This document shows, one piece after another, positions 44,127 to 53,550 of a stretch of DNA of 64,000 nt. Under the pieces are notes generated by a model that was not told the origin of the DNA, did not search any database, and saw nothing but the letters and a program-made list of their open reading frames with translations. The position numbers and the translations under genes are program-made. How positions within the stretch are numbered: position 1 is the first letter of the stretch; the number at the start of each line of letters is the position of its first letter. Source of the DNA: Pseudomonadota bacterium (GTDB lineage: Bacteria; Pseudomonadota; Gammaproteobacteria; Acidiferrobacterales; UBA6901); assembly GCA_021783175.1 (NCBI GenBank), contig JAJXUF010000003.1, positions 31,782 to 95,781 of the forward strand. Reading direction: 5' to 3'.

Positions 44127-45092
44127 ATGTTCAGCATCCTGATTCCCACCTGGAACAACCTGGCATACCTGAAACTCTGTATCGAGAGCATCAGGAAGTA
44201 TTCGCGGCACGATCACGAAATCCTGATTCACGTAAACGAGGGCTCTGACGGCACTCTGGAGTGGGTTCGCGCGCAAGGTCTCAAGCATTCCCACTCGCGC
44301 GAGAACATCGGGATCTGTCTTGCGGTCAACTGCCTGGCCGGACAGGCCACGAATGACTGGCTGGTATACGTGAACGACGACATGGTTTGCTGTCCAGGGT
44401 GGGACACGGCGTTTTCCAAGGCGATTGAATCCGGAGGCACGGATCTCGCCCTTTATTTTTCCACCATGATTGAACCGACAGACACCGGAAACCAGGCTGT
44501 AATCGTTCGCGATTTCGGACGCACGCCAGAAGACTTCAATGAGTCACGGATGCTGGAACAATACATGTCCGACGCAAGAGGAGATCGCGCAGGTCGCGCC
44601 TCGCAACCCACGCTGGTCAATCGACTGTGGTGGCACATGGTTGGCGGCTACAGCATTGAATTCGGACCGGGAATGAGCAGCGACGACGATCTTTTGATGA
44701 AATTCTGGGTAGCCGGTTGTCGCAATTTTCGCATCATTGGTTCGAGCAGGTTTTATCACTTCGGCTGCCGAAGCACTGCCCGGGTGAGACGCAATCGGGG
44801 CGGTCGCACATTCCTGATGAAATGGGGAATCACGCAGCAGGAGTTCAGCGCGCGCTATCTGACCCAATCCGCCGAAACCGGCAAGAGTCCGGCAGATGCC
44901 GATTCGGCAGCTCGCGATCTGCCGCAGGCGACCCTGCTTGGCAAGATCAAGCGGTTGGGCTACGGCCTTCTGAATTACCCGCTTGGCGATCTGAGAGCAT
45001 GGGATCCTGCGCCCGGCCGCCACTTTGCTCGATCCGACTGGCATCACTTTTCCGAAGAGCGGGGCGGATCGGATGACGGGGCGTCGGATTGA
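44127..45092 (+). CDS. Glycosyltransferase family 2
   Basis: 321 residues, soluble. GT-A fold: FSILIPTWNNLAYLKLCIES at the N-terminus, the NENIGI-like RENIGICLAVN, and the metal-binding VYVNDDMVCCPGW. The middle is FGPGMSSDDDLLMKFWVAG with the acid acceptor loop. It transfers a sugar from a nucleotide donor, probably onto an envelope glycan given its neighbour. Sugar and linkage are not predictable. No membrane segments. Confidence 0.87.
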   Translation: MFSILIPTWNNLAYLKLCIESIRKYSRHDHEILIHVNEGSDGTLEWVRAQGLKHSHSRENIGICLAVNCLAGQATNDWLVYVNDDMVCCPGWDTAFSKAIESGGTDLALYFSTMIEPTDTGNQAVIVRDFGRTPEDFNESRMLEQYMSDARGDRAGRASQPTLVNRLWWHMVGGYSIEFGPGMSSDDDLLMKFWVAGCRNFRIIGSSRFYHFGCRSTARVRRNRGGRTFLMKWGITQQEFSARYLTQSAETGKSPADADSAARDLPQATLLGKIKRLGYGLLNYPLGDLRAWDPAPGRHFARSDWHHFSEERGGSDDGASD

Positions 45093-45296
45093 TCCGCATT
45101 GCGTCGGCATGCTCGTCCAAACACTTACATTGAAATTTCCGCTTCAGATCAAATAGCAGTCACCCGTCGCAAACATTCTCGGCGACGACGGCATTGGGTC
45201 GGGCTGCGCCCGTTTGCCGTTGGCATGAACCGTTCCGCCTGAGACGCCAAGCTACGCACACCGGCCGAAGGTTCCGACCCGAAGCGTTTGTCATGG

Positions 45297-46211
45297 TCAA
45301 CCTCGCGGATGATGTCGGGCGTGCAGGCCCTTCAGGCGTTCACGTGCGACCTGCGTGTAAATCTGGGTGGTGGAAAGATCGGCATGGCCAAGCAGCATCT
45401 GCACGACGCGTAGATCGGCACCATGATTAAGCAGATGCGTGGCGAACGCGTGACGGAGTGTGTGCGGCGAGAGGTTCTTTTCGATACCGGCGGCGCGCGC
45501 ATAGCGCTTGATATTGTACCAAAAAGCCTGGCGCGTCATGCGCGCGCCGCGCGCAGTCGGGAAAAGCGCATCCGTGTCACGTCCGCGCAAAAGCTCAATC
45601 CGGTCGCACCCGAAAAACCGACTCAGCCAGGCAAGTGCTTCCTCGCCCACCGGAACCAGCCTTTCCTTGTCGCCTTTGCCTATAACCCGCACTACTCCCA
45701 TGCCCAAGTCGATCTGCGAAAATTTCAGGCCGACCAGCTCAGATACCCGCAGCCCCGTGGCATACAGCGTTTCGAGCATTGCCCGGTCTCGCACACCTAA
45801 AGCCGTACCGGTATCCGGCGCCGCCAACAGTCTCTCCACCTCTTCCTCGGTAAGGCCCTTGGGTAGAGGCCGCCCCAGCCGAGGGGAATCGATCAATGCA
45901 GTCGGATCGTCCTGCAGCACACCCTCGCGCAGCAGAAACCGGTAAAATCGTCGCAGGCTGGACAGTAGGCGAGCAGTCGTGCGTGGTCTTGCGCCGATGG
46001 TCACGCTTTGCGCCAGATAGTCCAGCAGATCCGACCGCGCCACTTGCTCCAAACGCCGTGGACGGTCGCGCAACCATAGGGCGAAACCCTGAAGATCGCT
46101 GCGATACGCCATCAGCGTATTCGCGCTGAGTCCAGATTCGGTCCACAACGCATCCAAGAAGCGTTCAATTACCGCACTGTCGTCCGCCCGCAGACCGTCA
46201 GCTGCGCTCAT
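45297..46211 (-). CDS. xerD: Site-specific tyrosine recombinase XerD
   Basis: 304 residues, standard length. N-terminal SAM-like core-binding domain (11-100), then the catalytic domain: Arg in ATGLRVSELVGL, Lys in GKGDKERLVPV, the His-x-x-Arg box in SPHTLRHAF, His in LLGHADLSTTQIY, and the nucleophile Tyr there. With XerC it resolves chromosome dimers at dif. It overlaps the upstream ogt by 14 bases. A chromosomal housekeeping gene, not a mobile-element integrase. Confidence 0.95.
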   Translation of the reverse strand: MSAADGLRADDSAVIERFLDALWTESGLSANTLMAYRSDLQGFALWLRDRPRRLEQVARSDLLDYLAQSVTIGARPRTTARLLSSLRRFYRFLLREGVLQDDPTALIDSPRLGRPLPKGLTEEEVERLLAAPDTGTALGVRDRAMLETLYATGLRVSELVGLKFSQIDLGMGVVRVIGKGDKERLVPVGEEALAWLSRFFGCDRIELLRGRDTDALFPTARGARMTRQAFWYNIKRYARAAGIEKNLSPHTLRHAFATHLLNHGADLRVVQMLLGHADLSTTQIYTQVARERLKGLHARHHPRG

Positions 46212-46638
46212 GTTCCAGCAGCCAGCGCTTCAGTCCGATGGCACGACCCTCGCTTTGGCCCATAAACCCGCCCGGGCCGCTGACCGCCACCACGCGGTGA
46301 CATGGCACAATGACAGGCACCGGGTTCTGGCGACATGCCGCTCCCACTGCACGTGCGGCGCTGCCAATTTTGCGTGCAATCATTCCGTAGGTTCTGACCT
46401 GCCCTGACGGAATACACTGCAATGCACTCCAGACGCGTTCCTGGTGGGGGCTACCGTTGAGATCGAGCGGTAAGTCGAATACGTGGCGTGGGTTCTTCAG
46501 GTAAGCGCGCAGTTGCGCGCAGACTTCACGGGCCAGAGCTGTAGTCGGCGCATGCGCATGCGCCGCAGAGGAAAGAAAATCAAGCGAAAGTAACGCCTCG
46601 GCGACTCGAATGCCGAGTGCGCCGAACGGCGTCGACAT
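46198..46638 (-). CDS. Methylated-DNA--protein-cysteine methyltransferase
   Basis: 146 residues from the ATG at 46638. The suicide cysteine is in PVIVPCHRVV, with RTYGMIARKIGSA for DNA binding and ARAVGAACRQNP before it. The N-terminal domain is short, as in Ogt-type proteins. Repairs O6-methylguanine. The ATG overlaps the stop of the TPR gene (TGATG), and its own stop overlaps xerD, so the three are translationally coupled. Confidence 0.92.
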   Translation of the reverse strand: MSTPFGALGIRVAEALLSLDFLSSAAHAHAPTTALAREVCAQLRAYLKNPRHVFDLPLDLNGSPHQERVWSALQCIPSGQVRTYGMIARKIGSAARAVGAACRQNPVPVIVPCHRVVAVSGPGGFMGQSEGRAIGLKRWLLEHERS

Positions 46639-48509
46639 CACTGCTTGGTATTCTTGGCGTCGAGCAACCATAGCATCTGTATGTTGCGTTCGATAAAGGC
46701 GCGCCTTTTCGGGTCTTGGGTGACACGCAACAAATGCTGATAGATATTGCGCGCATCGTCAATCAACCCCGCCTTCGCCAGCGCCTCCGCCGCATGAAAA
46801 CGGGCGGTCTTCCCCCACATATCGCCACCCGTTGAATTATTATAGGTAGCGGATCGCAGATAGAATTCGGCAGCGCTGGTGTATTCGCGGAGGGCAGTTT
46901 TGGAGTCGCCCATCCAGAATAGGATCTGGCGCTGAATCTCCGGATTCTGCACCAGGGGAAAAAGGGTCTTCAAAAGTGACTCGGCTTCACGGTTCTTGTC
47001 CGCCGCCTGCAGGTCAAAGATCACCTGCAAATAATGCTCGACGAAGTCATCATCGAGCTGGGTTTTGTTCTGCAGCACGCCCTGGAGGAGCGTCAGCGCA
47101 GACTTGAAATCCCCGGCGTAAACAAGCACCCGCGCGCGCCGCATCGACCATTCATCAACGTCCTCTCCGGGTGGCGGATCGTTCAGCCCCTGCATGAGCT
47201 GACCGGCAAACGCGATATCGTAGTTGGACAGCGCGCGGTCCGTCATGAGATAACGGATCTGATCAGGAACATCTGCCAACGTCTGGTAACGCGAAGAGCG
47301 CGTATATAAAGCCCTCACCACTCTTTCGTTTCCATCGGCATAAAGAGATTCTGCGAGCTGTGCCTGAGCAAAGTCGCGCGTCTTGGGAGCGTCACCGTGA
47401 AATGCAAGAAAGGCATAAAATGCACGCGCGTAGGGAGGGAAGTCATGCTTATAGGCAGCCGCCTTCTTGAGCCAGGCAGCATCATCTCCGACAAGAAGGC
47501 GGTATTTGTTGCCGAGATTGGTGGCGACAGTATCGTAGGCGTGCCAAAGATCATCGGCGTTGACCTGAAAAAGCGGGTCCCCATATCCCATTGAGGCTGG
47601 AAAATTCAGAGCACGTTCAAGTGCCGCAAGCTGCTGAGCAGCGTTCTTGGCACGCCCCGCCGCACGCGCCGCAAGGATCCAAGCCTGGCGCTCAAGCGCC
47701 GGCTGTTTCACTGTGTCATGCGCAAGCTGAATGGCGCGCGCCAGCACTACAGCGGGTTTGTAGTTACCGCTTCGCAGGCCCGCCAGAAGCCGAAGCAGCC
47801 GCCCTTCGTAGGTCTGCACACCAGCCAGGACTGCCATTGCGGCGCCGTTGCGGTTCGAGCGCAAAAGGATCGTGCCGCTCAGCACGCTCCAGTCGTCGCT
47901 GCGGGTGTCGAACTCCACCTCATAACGTGCAATCGCGGTCTGCGCGTCAGCAAGATCATTGTCCACCAGGTAGGAACGGATGACCATTTGCCGCCACTCC
48001 TCAAGCGCGTCCTTTGCGCCCCGCTCTTGCCACAGCAGACGACGCAAAAAACTGCGCGCGCCGGTTCCGTCATTGGCAGACAGGCGCGCCCACGCCGCCC
48101 GGGTCCACGCCCACTGCACGAAATCATCCGGCAGGCCCTTAGGCAGTGTGTCGGCCCTCTGCGCGATCTGGTCCCAGTCATGGCGTTCGGCAAGAATCGC
48201 GAAGCGTTCCTTTTCCCAGGCCATCCATGCCTCGGACTTGTCCGGTGATGGTTGATTACTGTCGATTAGGCGCAGAGCAAGATTTGAAGCCCCGCCCTTG
48301 GCAAGCGCAGCAACGCGATCAAGTTCGTCTGCTGCGGCCGTCGTTGAGGCAAACAGGATAAAAAAGAGAAGCAGGATTCCGACAACGCCGCGCGCGTGGC
48401 GGGCATCGGCACCCGTAAGAGTCAGAACTGCGGAAGGAAGTCCGAAGAATAAGAAACGGGTGCGCGGTTTACACCGAAACACCCGTCTTGTCGTCGACCG
48501 AAAACACAT
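46638..48509 (-). CDS. Exported tetratricopeptide-repeat protein
   Basis: 623 residues. A basic N-terminus is followed by a hydrophobic stretch at about 40-60 (GVVGILLLFFILFASTTAAA), a signal peptide or anchor. The unusual length before it suggests the true start may lie downstream, at a GTG about nine codons in. The rest is helix pairs of TPR/HAT type (ALNFPASMGYGDP, FHAAEALAKAGLIDDARNIY). Function unknown; likely periplasmic scaffolding. Lies between rplS and ogt, overlapping the latter. Confidence 0.8.
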   Translation of the reverse strand: MCFRSTTRRVFRCKPRTRFLFFGLPSAVLTLTGADARHARGVVGILLLFFILFASTTAAADELDRVAALAKGGASNLALRLIDSNQPSPDKSEAWMAWEKERFAILAERHDWDQIAQRADTLPKGLPDDFVQWAWTRAAWARLSANDGTGARSFLRRLLWQERGAKDALEEWRQMVIRSYLVDNDLADAQTAIARYEVEFDTRSDDWSVLSGTILLRSNRNGAAMAVLAGVQTYEGRLLRLLAGLRSGNYKPAVVLARAIQLAHDTVKQPALERQAWILAARAAGRAKNAAQQLAALERALNFPASMGYGDPLFQVNADDLWHAYDTVATNLGNKYRLLVGDDAAWLKKAAAYKHDFPPYARAFYAFLAFHGDAPKTRDFAQAQLAESLYADGNERVVRALYTRSSRYQTLADVPDQIRYLMTDRALSNYDIAFAGQLMQGLNDPPPGEDVDEWSMRRARVLVYAGDFKSALTLLQGVLQNKTQLDDDFVEHYLQVIFDLQAADKNREAESLLKTLFPLVQNPEIQRQILFWMGDSKTALREYTSAAEFYLRSATYNNSTGGDMWGKTARFHAAEALAKAGLIDDARNIYQHLLRVTQDPKRRAFIERNIQMLWLLDAKNTKQ

Positions 48510-48530
48510 ACCCCGGGGCCAGTCCCCGGT

Positions 48531-48875
48531 TCAAACCTTCTCGCTGATACGTGCAGCCTTGCCCGAAAGGTCACGGAGATAGTAAAGCTTGGCGCGGCGG
48601 ACATCGCCCTTGCGCTTCACTTCCACCTTGGCTACCGTCGGGCTGTACAGCGGAAATACACGTTCCACGCCCTCGCCATAGGACATCTTGCGCACGGTAA
48701 ACGAAGAATTTGTGCCTCGGTTGCGTCGACCGATCACAACGCCCTCGAACGCCTGAAGCCGCTCACGCTCGCCTTCCACCACCTTCACGTGCACCACCAC
48801 CGTGTCGCCGGGCACAAAATCCGGAAACTCGCGATTGCGCTGCTGTGCTTCCAATTCCTCAATGATCTTGCTCAT
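48531..48875 (-). CDS. rplS: 50S ribosomal protein L19
   Basis: 114 residues, standard. Starts [12 protein letters not shown] and has [36 protein letters not shown] and the R-A-K-L-Y-Y-L-R-D end. Last of the conserved rpsP-rimM-trmD-rplS operon, 28 bases after trmD. Confidence 0.98.
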   Translation of the reverse strand: MSKIIEELEAQQRNREFPDFVPGDTVVVHVKVVEGERERLQAFEGVVIGRRNRGTNSSFTVRKMSYGEGVERVFPLYSPTVAKVEVKRKGDVRRAKLYYLRDLSGKAARISEKV

Positions 48876-48903
48876 GATATTGCTCCCAATCTAATGCGCC
48901 TTG

Positions 48904-49650
48904 TCAAACCGTGTCTTTGCCATGCTCCCGCCGGAATTCATCCAGCAGGCCCTGTTGTTCTGCATCAAGCTGCAGGGACTTGAACAAATCCGGCCTCTTG
49001 AGCCAGGTATGTCCCAGTGCCTGCTTTAACCGCCAGCGCCGAATCTGCTCGTGATCCCCCGATAACAGGACTTCCGGGACCTCGCGTCCGGCGTAAGTCA
49101 CGGGACGCGTGTAATGCGCGCAATCCAGCAGGCCCGAGGCAAACGAATCCTGCTGCGCCGACTGCTCGTGCCCGAGAACGCCCGGCAGCTGGCGCGCCAC
49201 AGCATCGATCAACACCATGGCAGCGAGTTCTCCGCCCGACAGAACATAGTCGCCAATCGACCACTCTTCATCCACTTCGGAATCGAGAACACGTTGATCG
49301 ACGCCTTCGTATCTGCCCGCAACCAGGATCAAACCGCGGCGTTCAGCAAGATACAGCACGCCAGCCTGATCCAGACGCCTACCCTGAGGCGAAAGATATA
49401 TCACGGCCGCCTGCGGGTTCACACCCCGCGCCTCACCAATCGCCGCAGCCAGCGGCTCCGGTCGCATCACCATTCCAGGACCACCGCCGTAAGGGCGATC
49501 GTCCACTGAGCGATGCCGGTCCGTCGTAAAATCACGCGGGTTCCATACCCGCACGCTTAACAGGCCGTTATCGATTGCCCGACCCGTCACTCCGTGCGCA
49601 GTCAGTGCGTCGAACATAGGCGGGAAGATGCTGATAACATCGATCTTCAT
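48904..49650 (-). CDS. trmD: tRNA (guanine-37-N1)-methyltransferase
   Basis: Methylates G37 of tRNAs reading CNN codons, preventing frameshifts. About 248 residues from the ATG at 49650 ([13 protein letters not shown]). SPOUT knot motifs: [26 protein letters not shown] with the catalytic region, [15 protein letters not shown]. The frame to 49695 is an extension over the rimM end. Third gene of the operon. Confidence 0.97.
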   Translation of the reverse strand: MKIDVISIFPPMFDALTAHGVTGRAIDNGLLSVRVWNPRDFTTDRHRSVDDRPYGGGPGMVMRPEPLAAAIGEARGVNPQAAVIYLSPQGRRLDQAGVLYLAERRGLILVAGRYEGVDQRVLDSEVDEEWSIGDYVLSGGELAAMVLIDAVARQLPGVLGHEQSAQQDSFASGLLDCAHYTRPVTYAGREVPEVLLSGDHEQIRRWRLKQALGHTWLKRPDLFKSLQLDAEQQGLLDEFRREHGKDTV

Positions 49651-49676
49651 GCCACTGCGTCCGCTTCCCGCTACCG

Positions 49677-50204
49677 TCAGAAGTCTGCGTCCCAATCCAC
49701 AATTAGCGTGCCCGCAGCAAGGTCGACTTTCTGCACCACGCTGGGAACGAACGGAATCAGCCGTTCGCGATCACCAAGCACGACCATGACATCGTTCGCG
49801 CCGGTCTCAAAAAGGTTTTTCACCTCGCCAAGTTCGACGCCCTGGATATTAACCACTTTCAGGCCTTCCAGCTGCGCCCAGTAGTACGCTCCAGGCTGCA
49901 GAGCCGGCAACTGCGACCTGTGTACAGCAATATCGGCACCAACAAGGGTCGCCGCCGCATCGCGATCCGTGATTCCTTCAAGTTGCGCCACCAGGCCGGA
50001 GCCGTGGAGACGTCCTTCGGCCAGGCCAAACTCGCGCCACTCATCTCCGAGCCTCAACATCCAACGATCGTAATCGAGAATGTCGGCCCGCTCGCGCGTA
50101 TGCGACTTCACCTTGACCCAGCCACGCACGCCGTAAAGACCAACAACACGGCCCAGGATGACCAACCCGTTGTCTGCGGTTCCTGGCACCGCCCGGCTGG
50201 CCAT
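49677..50204 (-). CDS. rimM: 16S rRNA-processing protein RimM
   Basis: 175 residues. N-terminal barrel begins [23 protein letters not shown]-barrel begins [16 protein letters not shown]-terminal [14 protein letters not shown]. It binds S19 and helps 30S head maturation. It starts 16 bases after rpsP and precedes trmD by 26 bases. Confidence 0.96.
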   Translation of the reverse strand: MASRAVPGTADNGLVILGRVVGLYGVRGWVKVKSHTRERADILDYDRWMLRLGDEWREFGLAEGRLHGSGLVAQLEGITDRDAAATLVGADIAVHRSQLPALQPGAYYWAQLEGLKVVNIQGVELGEVKNLFETGANDVMVVLGDRERLIPFVPSVVQKVDLAAGTLIVDWDADF

Positions 50205-50219
50205 GAACCCTCTTCTTCT

Positions 50220-50468
50220 TTACGACGACGCCTTGTTTTGCTCCACAAGGCTCGCAACGCGATCAGACGCTTTCGCGCCCTTGCTCAGCCAGTACTGGTA
50301 GCGTTCCATATTGACACGCACACGCTCTTCGTTCGCAGTGGCCAGCGGGTTATAGAACCCGATCTGCTCGATATTGTCGCCGCTTGGCGCACGCCGGCGG
50401 TCGGCCACGATGATGGAATAGAAGGGACGTTTGTTGGCGCCACGACGCGCCAGGCGGATTGTTACCAT
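50220..50468 (-). CDS. rpsP: 30S ribosomal protein S16
   Basis: 82 residues. MVTIRLARRGANKRPFYSII, then ADRRRAPSGDNIEQIGFYNP, the family signature. First gene of the rpsP-rimM-trmD-rplS operon; AGAGGAAA lies before the ATG. Confidence 0.98.
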   Translation of the reverse strand: MVTIRLARRGANKRPFYSIIVADRRRAPSGDNIEQIGFYNPLATANEERVRVNMERYQYWLSKGAKASDRVASLVEQNKASS

Positions 50469-51002
50469 GCCTTAGGTTTCCTCTCGTAAAGTTCAACATA
50501 AGTCCGTCGCCAAGGAATCAGGCCGTTCGGACAGCGAAAAATGGCGAATTCTATCCCGGATGGGTGCTGAAAGGAAGGGCCATTGAGGTCGGGGAGATAA
50601 GTGCGCCGGCGGCAGCCTGGAGCGGCCCGCCACCCGTCCGCCACTTACCACAGCGCCGGCCAAAATAAGGTTATTCCTGGCACCCGCCGGACCGGTTTTG
50701 CCGGCAGGACACCTCCTGACCCCGATTGAAGGCAAAACTACCGGCGACCGCCCCGTTTGGCCGGATCATTGTAGCGCTTTGGGTGGCAGGCCTGGCCAAA
50801 GCGCCAAAGAACCCGCTTTGAGAACAGGCTGGTTTGACACCTAACTGAGGACAATGCACTAATAATCAGGCTCAGCTCTCGATAGGGCTGCGGCAACTCG
50901 GCGCGACAGGTAGGCTGTAAGCTCCGAAAAGCAGCGTAGCACCGGGTGTCGATAACATTGGCTGCGGTGTGCCACCGCGAGACTGGCAATCGAGGACAAC
51001 AA
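50469..51002. other. Intergenic region between rpsP and the chalcone-isomerase-like gene
   Basis: 534 bases between divergent genes, without a supported gene. A nine-base inverted repeat GCGCTTTGG (50774-50782) and CCAAAGCGC (50796-50804) encloses a GC-rich 13-base loop; it lacks a T tail. The rpsP promoter should be here and I cannot place it with confidence. GAGG seven bases before 51003 is the next ribosome site. ffh, often adjacent to rpsP, is not present. Confidence 0.35.
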
Positions 51003-51575
51003 ATGCATAACAAGAAGATTCTTTTCAGATTGCTGATGGCAATGGCCCTCAGCCTCAGCGCAATGACTGTCCGCGGCGCCGACCTTGCGGGGGTTCGCAT
51101 GGATGATGCGATGACGGTCGGAAAAGCTCATCTCGTACTCAATGGCATCGCCCTGCGCACGAAATACATGTTCAAAATCTACGTAGGCGCGCTCTATCTT
51201 GTGAAACCAATGACGCAAGCCTCTACGGTCATCGGCTCTGATACACCCAAGGCTTTGGTCATGCAATTCCTTCGTGACATCAAGCAGAGCACAATGGTCG
51301 AGGCCTACCGCGAAGCCTTTGCCAACAATGCGCCCGCGCTTCTCGCCAAGGAGCAGGCCGACGTAGACCGCTTCCTGGCATTTCTACCCGCAGTCAAGGA
51401 AGGAGAACGCATGCAATTCGTCTACGAACCGGGCAAAGGCTCGACCTTCAGCATCGGGGGTTCCAAAAATCTTACGATTCCGGGAAAGGCCTTTGCAGAC
51501 TTGTACCTGCTTGTCTTCATCGGTCCTACACCGCCTACACCCGAGGTCAAGACAGGCCTTCTGGGCGGGGGATAA
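51003..51575 (+). CDS. Exported chalcone-isomerase-like protein
   Basis: 190 residues from the ATG at 51003. Signal peptide LFRLLMAMALSLSAMTVRGA. The mature part has GKAHLVLNGIALRTKYMFKIYVGALYL and MQFLRDIKQSTMVEAYREAF, the bacterial chalcone isomerase-like fold (CHI-domain). Bacterial members are not shown to isomerise chalcones; they probably bind fatty acids or other small hydrophobics in the periplasm. Ends in a Gly-rich tail. Convergent with the alpha/beta hydrolase. Confidence 0.88.
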   Translation: MHNKKILFRLLMAMALSLSAMTVRGADLAGVRMDDAMTVGKAHLVLNGIALRTKYMFKIYVGALYLVKPMTQASTVIGSDTPKALVMQFLRDIKQSTMVEAYREAFANNAPALLAKEQADVDRFLAFLPAVKEGERMQFVYEPGKGSTFSIGGSKNLTIPGKAFADLYLLVFIGPTPPTPEVKTGLLGGG

Positions 51576-51616
51576 ATCTTGGCTACCGCTTCTGTAGCCA
51601 CGCACTCTGCGCCGCA

Positions 51617-52543
51617 TCAATTCATGTGGGCGTGAAACCAGTCTAAGATTGCCCAATCCCGGTCGGAAGGAAAATTGTGCAGCATGTGATCGCCGTGCGG
51701 GATCATCACCAGTTTGAAGGGCTTTCCGAGCGCCGTTAGCTCTCCGGCAAAACGCGTAACTTGATCCGCCGGCACGCGATCATCTTCGCTTCCTTGTACG
51801 ATTAGCAGCGGGACGCGGATGTCCTGGGGCCACAAACATGCCGAGCGATCGCGGTACAGCTGCGGCAACTGCTTTGGATTCCCGCCAATTGCATGTCTCA
51901 TCCGGCGCTTGAGAAAATAGTCCCTGATTCCGCCCAACCTATTATAGGTTTCAATCATGTCTGTCGGGGCACTAACCACGGCGGCCACCTGCACAGGCAC
52001 ATCTGCCTTGAGAGCAAGATAGGTCGTCATGCCGCCACGCGCAAATCCGAGCATGCCTATTTCCGGTTTTGCAAAAGGCAGGTGTTGAGCGACTTCGACA
52101 AGATTTAACACATCTTGCACGTCACTTCCGCCGTACTCGTCAACGCCCTGGCCGCCTTCAGCTCCGCGGTACTGGTTGGCAAGCACGATGTACGGACCAT
52201 CGGCGGAGATGCCCGATAGATACCTGAGAACTCGCGAATTGTCCCCGTCCTCGCCGGGGTTGAATACCACCACCGGCAATTTCGAGCGCAGATGGCGGGG
52301 CTTTACCAGATAGGCAACCTCAATCAGCTTTCCACTTTGATACCTGATTCGATAGATCTCGACACGATGGTCTGCCGAAAATCGGTGATACCGAGTTGCC
52401 GACAGAATTCCCGCCGGCCGCACGGTGTCGGCAAATGAAGAGATTGAAGCCAAAGATACTTGGCTTCGGCAGAGCAGAAAAACGCCTGCGGCAATGCCGA
52501 GTGTCATGCCCGCAAAGCGTCTGGCGTTCATGCGAATTGCCAT
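51617..52543 (-). CDS. Exported alpha/beta-hydrolase-fold protein lacking the nucleophile serine
   Basis: 308 residues; signal peptide or anchor in the first 33 (GMTLGIAAGVFLLCRSQVSLAS). S9/dienelactone-hydrolase-like fold: VVVFNPGEDGDN oxyanion region, the elbow at residues 166-171, the acid Asp in QGSEDDRVP and the His in PHGDHML. The elbow reads GFARGG: Ala168 (codon GCG at 52042-52040) replaces the Ser expected in G-x-S-x-G. A single base change (TCG to GCG) explains it. The rest of the triad is kept, so it is either a recently disabled enzyme or a binding protein. Confidence 0.88.
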   Translation of the reverse strand: MAIRMNARRFAGMTLGIAAGVFLLCRSQVSLASISSFADTVRPAGILSATRYHRFSADHRVEIYRIRYQSGKLIEVAYLVKPRHLRSKLPVVVFNPGEDGDNSRVLRYLSGISADGPYIVLANQYRGAEGGQGVDEYGGSDVQDVLNLVEVAQHLPFAKPEIGMLGFARGGMTTYLALKADVPVQVAAVVSAPTDMIETYNRLGGIRDYFLKRRMRHAIGGNPKQLPQLYRDRSACLWPQDIRVPLLIVQGSEDDRVPADQVTRFAGELTALGKPFKLVMIPHGDHMLHNFPSDRDWAILDWFHAHMN

Positions 52544-52598
52544 CGTTCTTGGTGCATCTTGCCGCCGCTATGAAGGGATCGAGGGTTCGCGGATTTTT

Positions 52599-53351
52599 TC
52601 ACAGATCGACGTGCGGGAAAAGCATATAGATTCCGAGTGCCAATATGAACGCCCCCAGCAGTGGACGAAACACATTCTCAGAAATGCCACGAAGAAACCG
52701 CATGCCGATCCAGGTACCCAACAAAACACCGATACATCCGATCAACATCCATCGCCAGCTGGAAACGAGCAGGTAGAACTGGGAAGCGAAATACACCGGC
52801 AGTCGCACCAGATCCACAATGACACCGATGGCCGTTGCCGTCGCGATGAGCGATTCTTTGGAGAGATTGAAACCCATCAGTGCCGCAGAACGGATACCGC
52901 CCTGGTTTCCGACTAAGCCACCGAATCCTCCAGAAGCCACACCTGCAATCCATGCCCCTTTGCCGTCGAAGCGCATCTTGCGCGTAAGTCCCGTCATACC
53001 CATGAAGCCGGCAAAAACCAGCAAACTTCCGAAAACAAGAGACAACGCCGCGCTGTGAAGTTGCGCGTGCAGCGTTGCGCCAATCAGGCCTCCAACTGCG
53101 CTGGCCAGGCCGAACTGTAGCAAGACGCCCCTATCGACGCTGCGCCGCACGATCCAGAATCGAACGAGCGTGGCGGCGAAGTGGGGAATCGCAATCACTG
53201 CAACCGCCATTCTCGTTCCGGTGTTCCATGCCAATAGTGGCGTCAGAATACTGCCAATACCGAAACCAGCCAGCGTAGCTACGGCGCCTGCAATCACAGA
53301 AGCGAAAGCGAACAGGACTTCAAGCGCATGCATGGTGTGAATTAACCCCAT
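52599..53351 (-). CDS. TauE/SafE-family membrane protein
   Basis: 250 residues, about seven to eight membrane helices in two similar halves. Family signs: AGFGIGSILTPLL in the first half and GGFGGLVGNQGGIRSAAL in the second. Members export sulfite or organosulfonates, or act as uptake carriers for small anions. An internal ATG at 53333 is an alternative start. Left neighbour on the same strand is the alpha/beta hydrolase, 55 bases away. Confidence 0.88.
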   Translation of the reverse strand: MGLIHTMHALEVLFAFASVIAGAVATLAGFGIGSILTPLLAWNTGTRMAVAVIAIPHFAATLVRFWIVRRSVDRGVLLQFGLASAVGGLIGATLHAQLHSAALSLVFGSLLVFAGFMGMTGLTRKMRFDGKGAWIAGVASGGFGGLVGNQGGIRSAALMGFNLSKESLIATATAIGVIVDLVRLPVYFASQFYLLVSSWRWMLIGCIGVLLGTWIGMRFLRGISENVFRPLLGAFILALGIYMLFPHVDL

Positions 53352-53550
53352 GTAATTAAAGAATCCGCCCCAGATTATAACGGTCAGCCGGCGGGACCCC
53401 TAAGTCTCGCCGTGGTGCCATGGCGAAACGGCGTGAATTCTTGGCCAGCATCTTGGTCCAGGAAAGCTGCCGCCCGGACCCGGTGACTTGCTGGCGCGCT
53501 GGGCGAACGTTGATTAACATGCCTGTGATCTGTCCCGGGGAGTCACAACC

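Noticed and set aside
45297..46211. Tyrosine recombinase as sign of an integrated element
   Set aside because: Length, motifs and setting (overlap with ogt, next to the rplS operon) identify housekeeping XerD; no flanking repeats, and the nearest tRNA gene is about 24 kb away.
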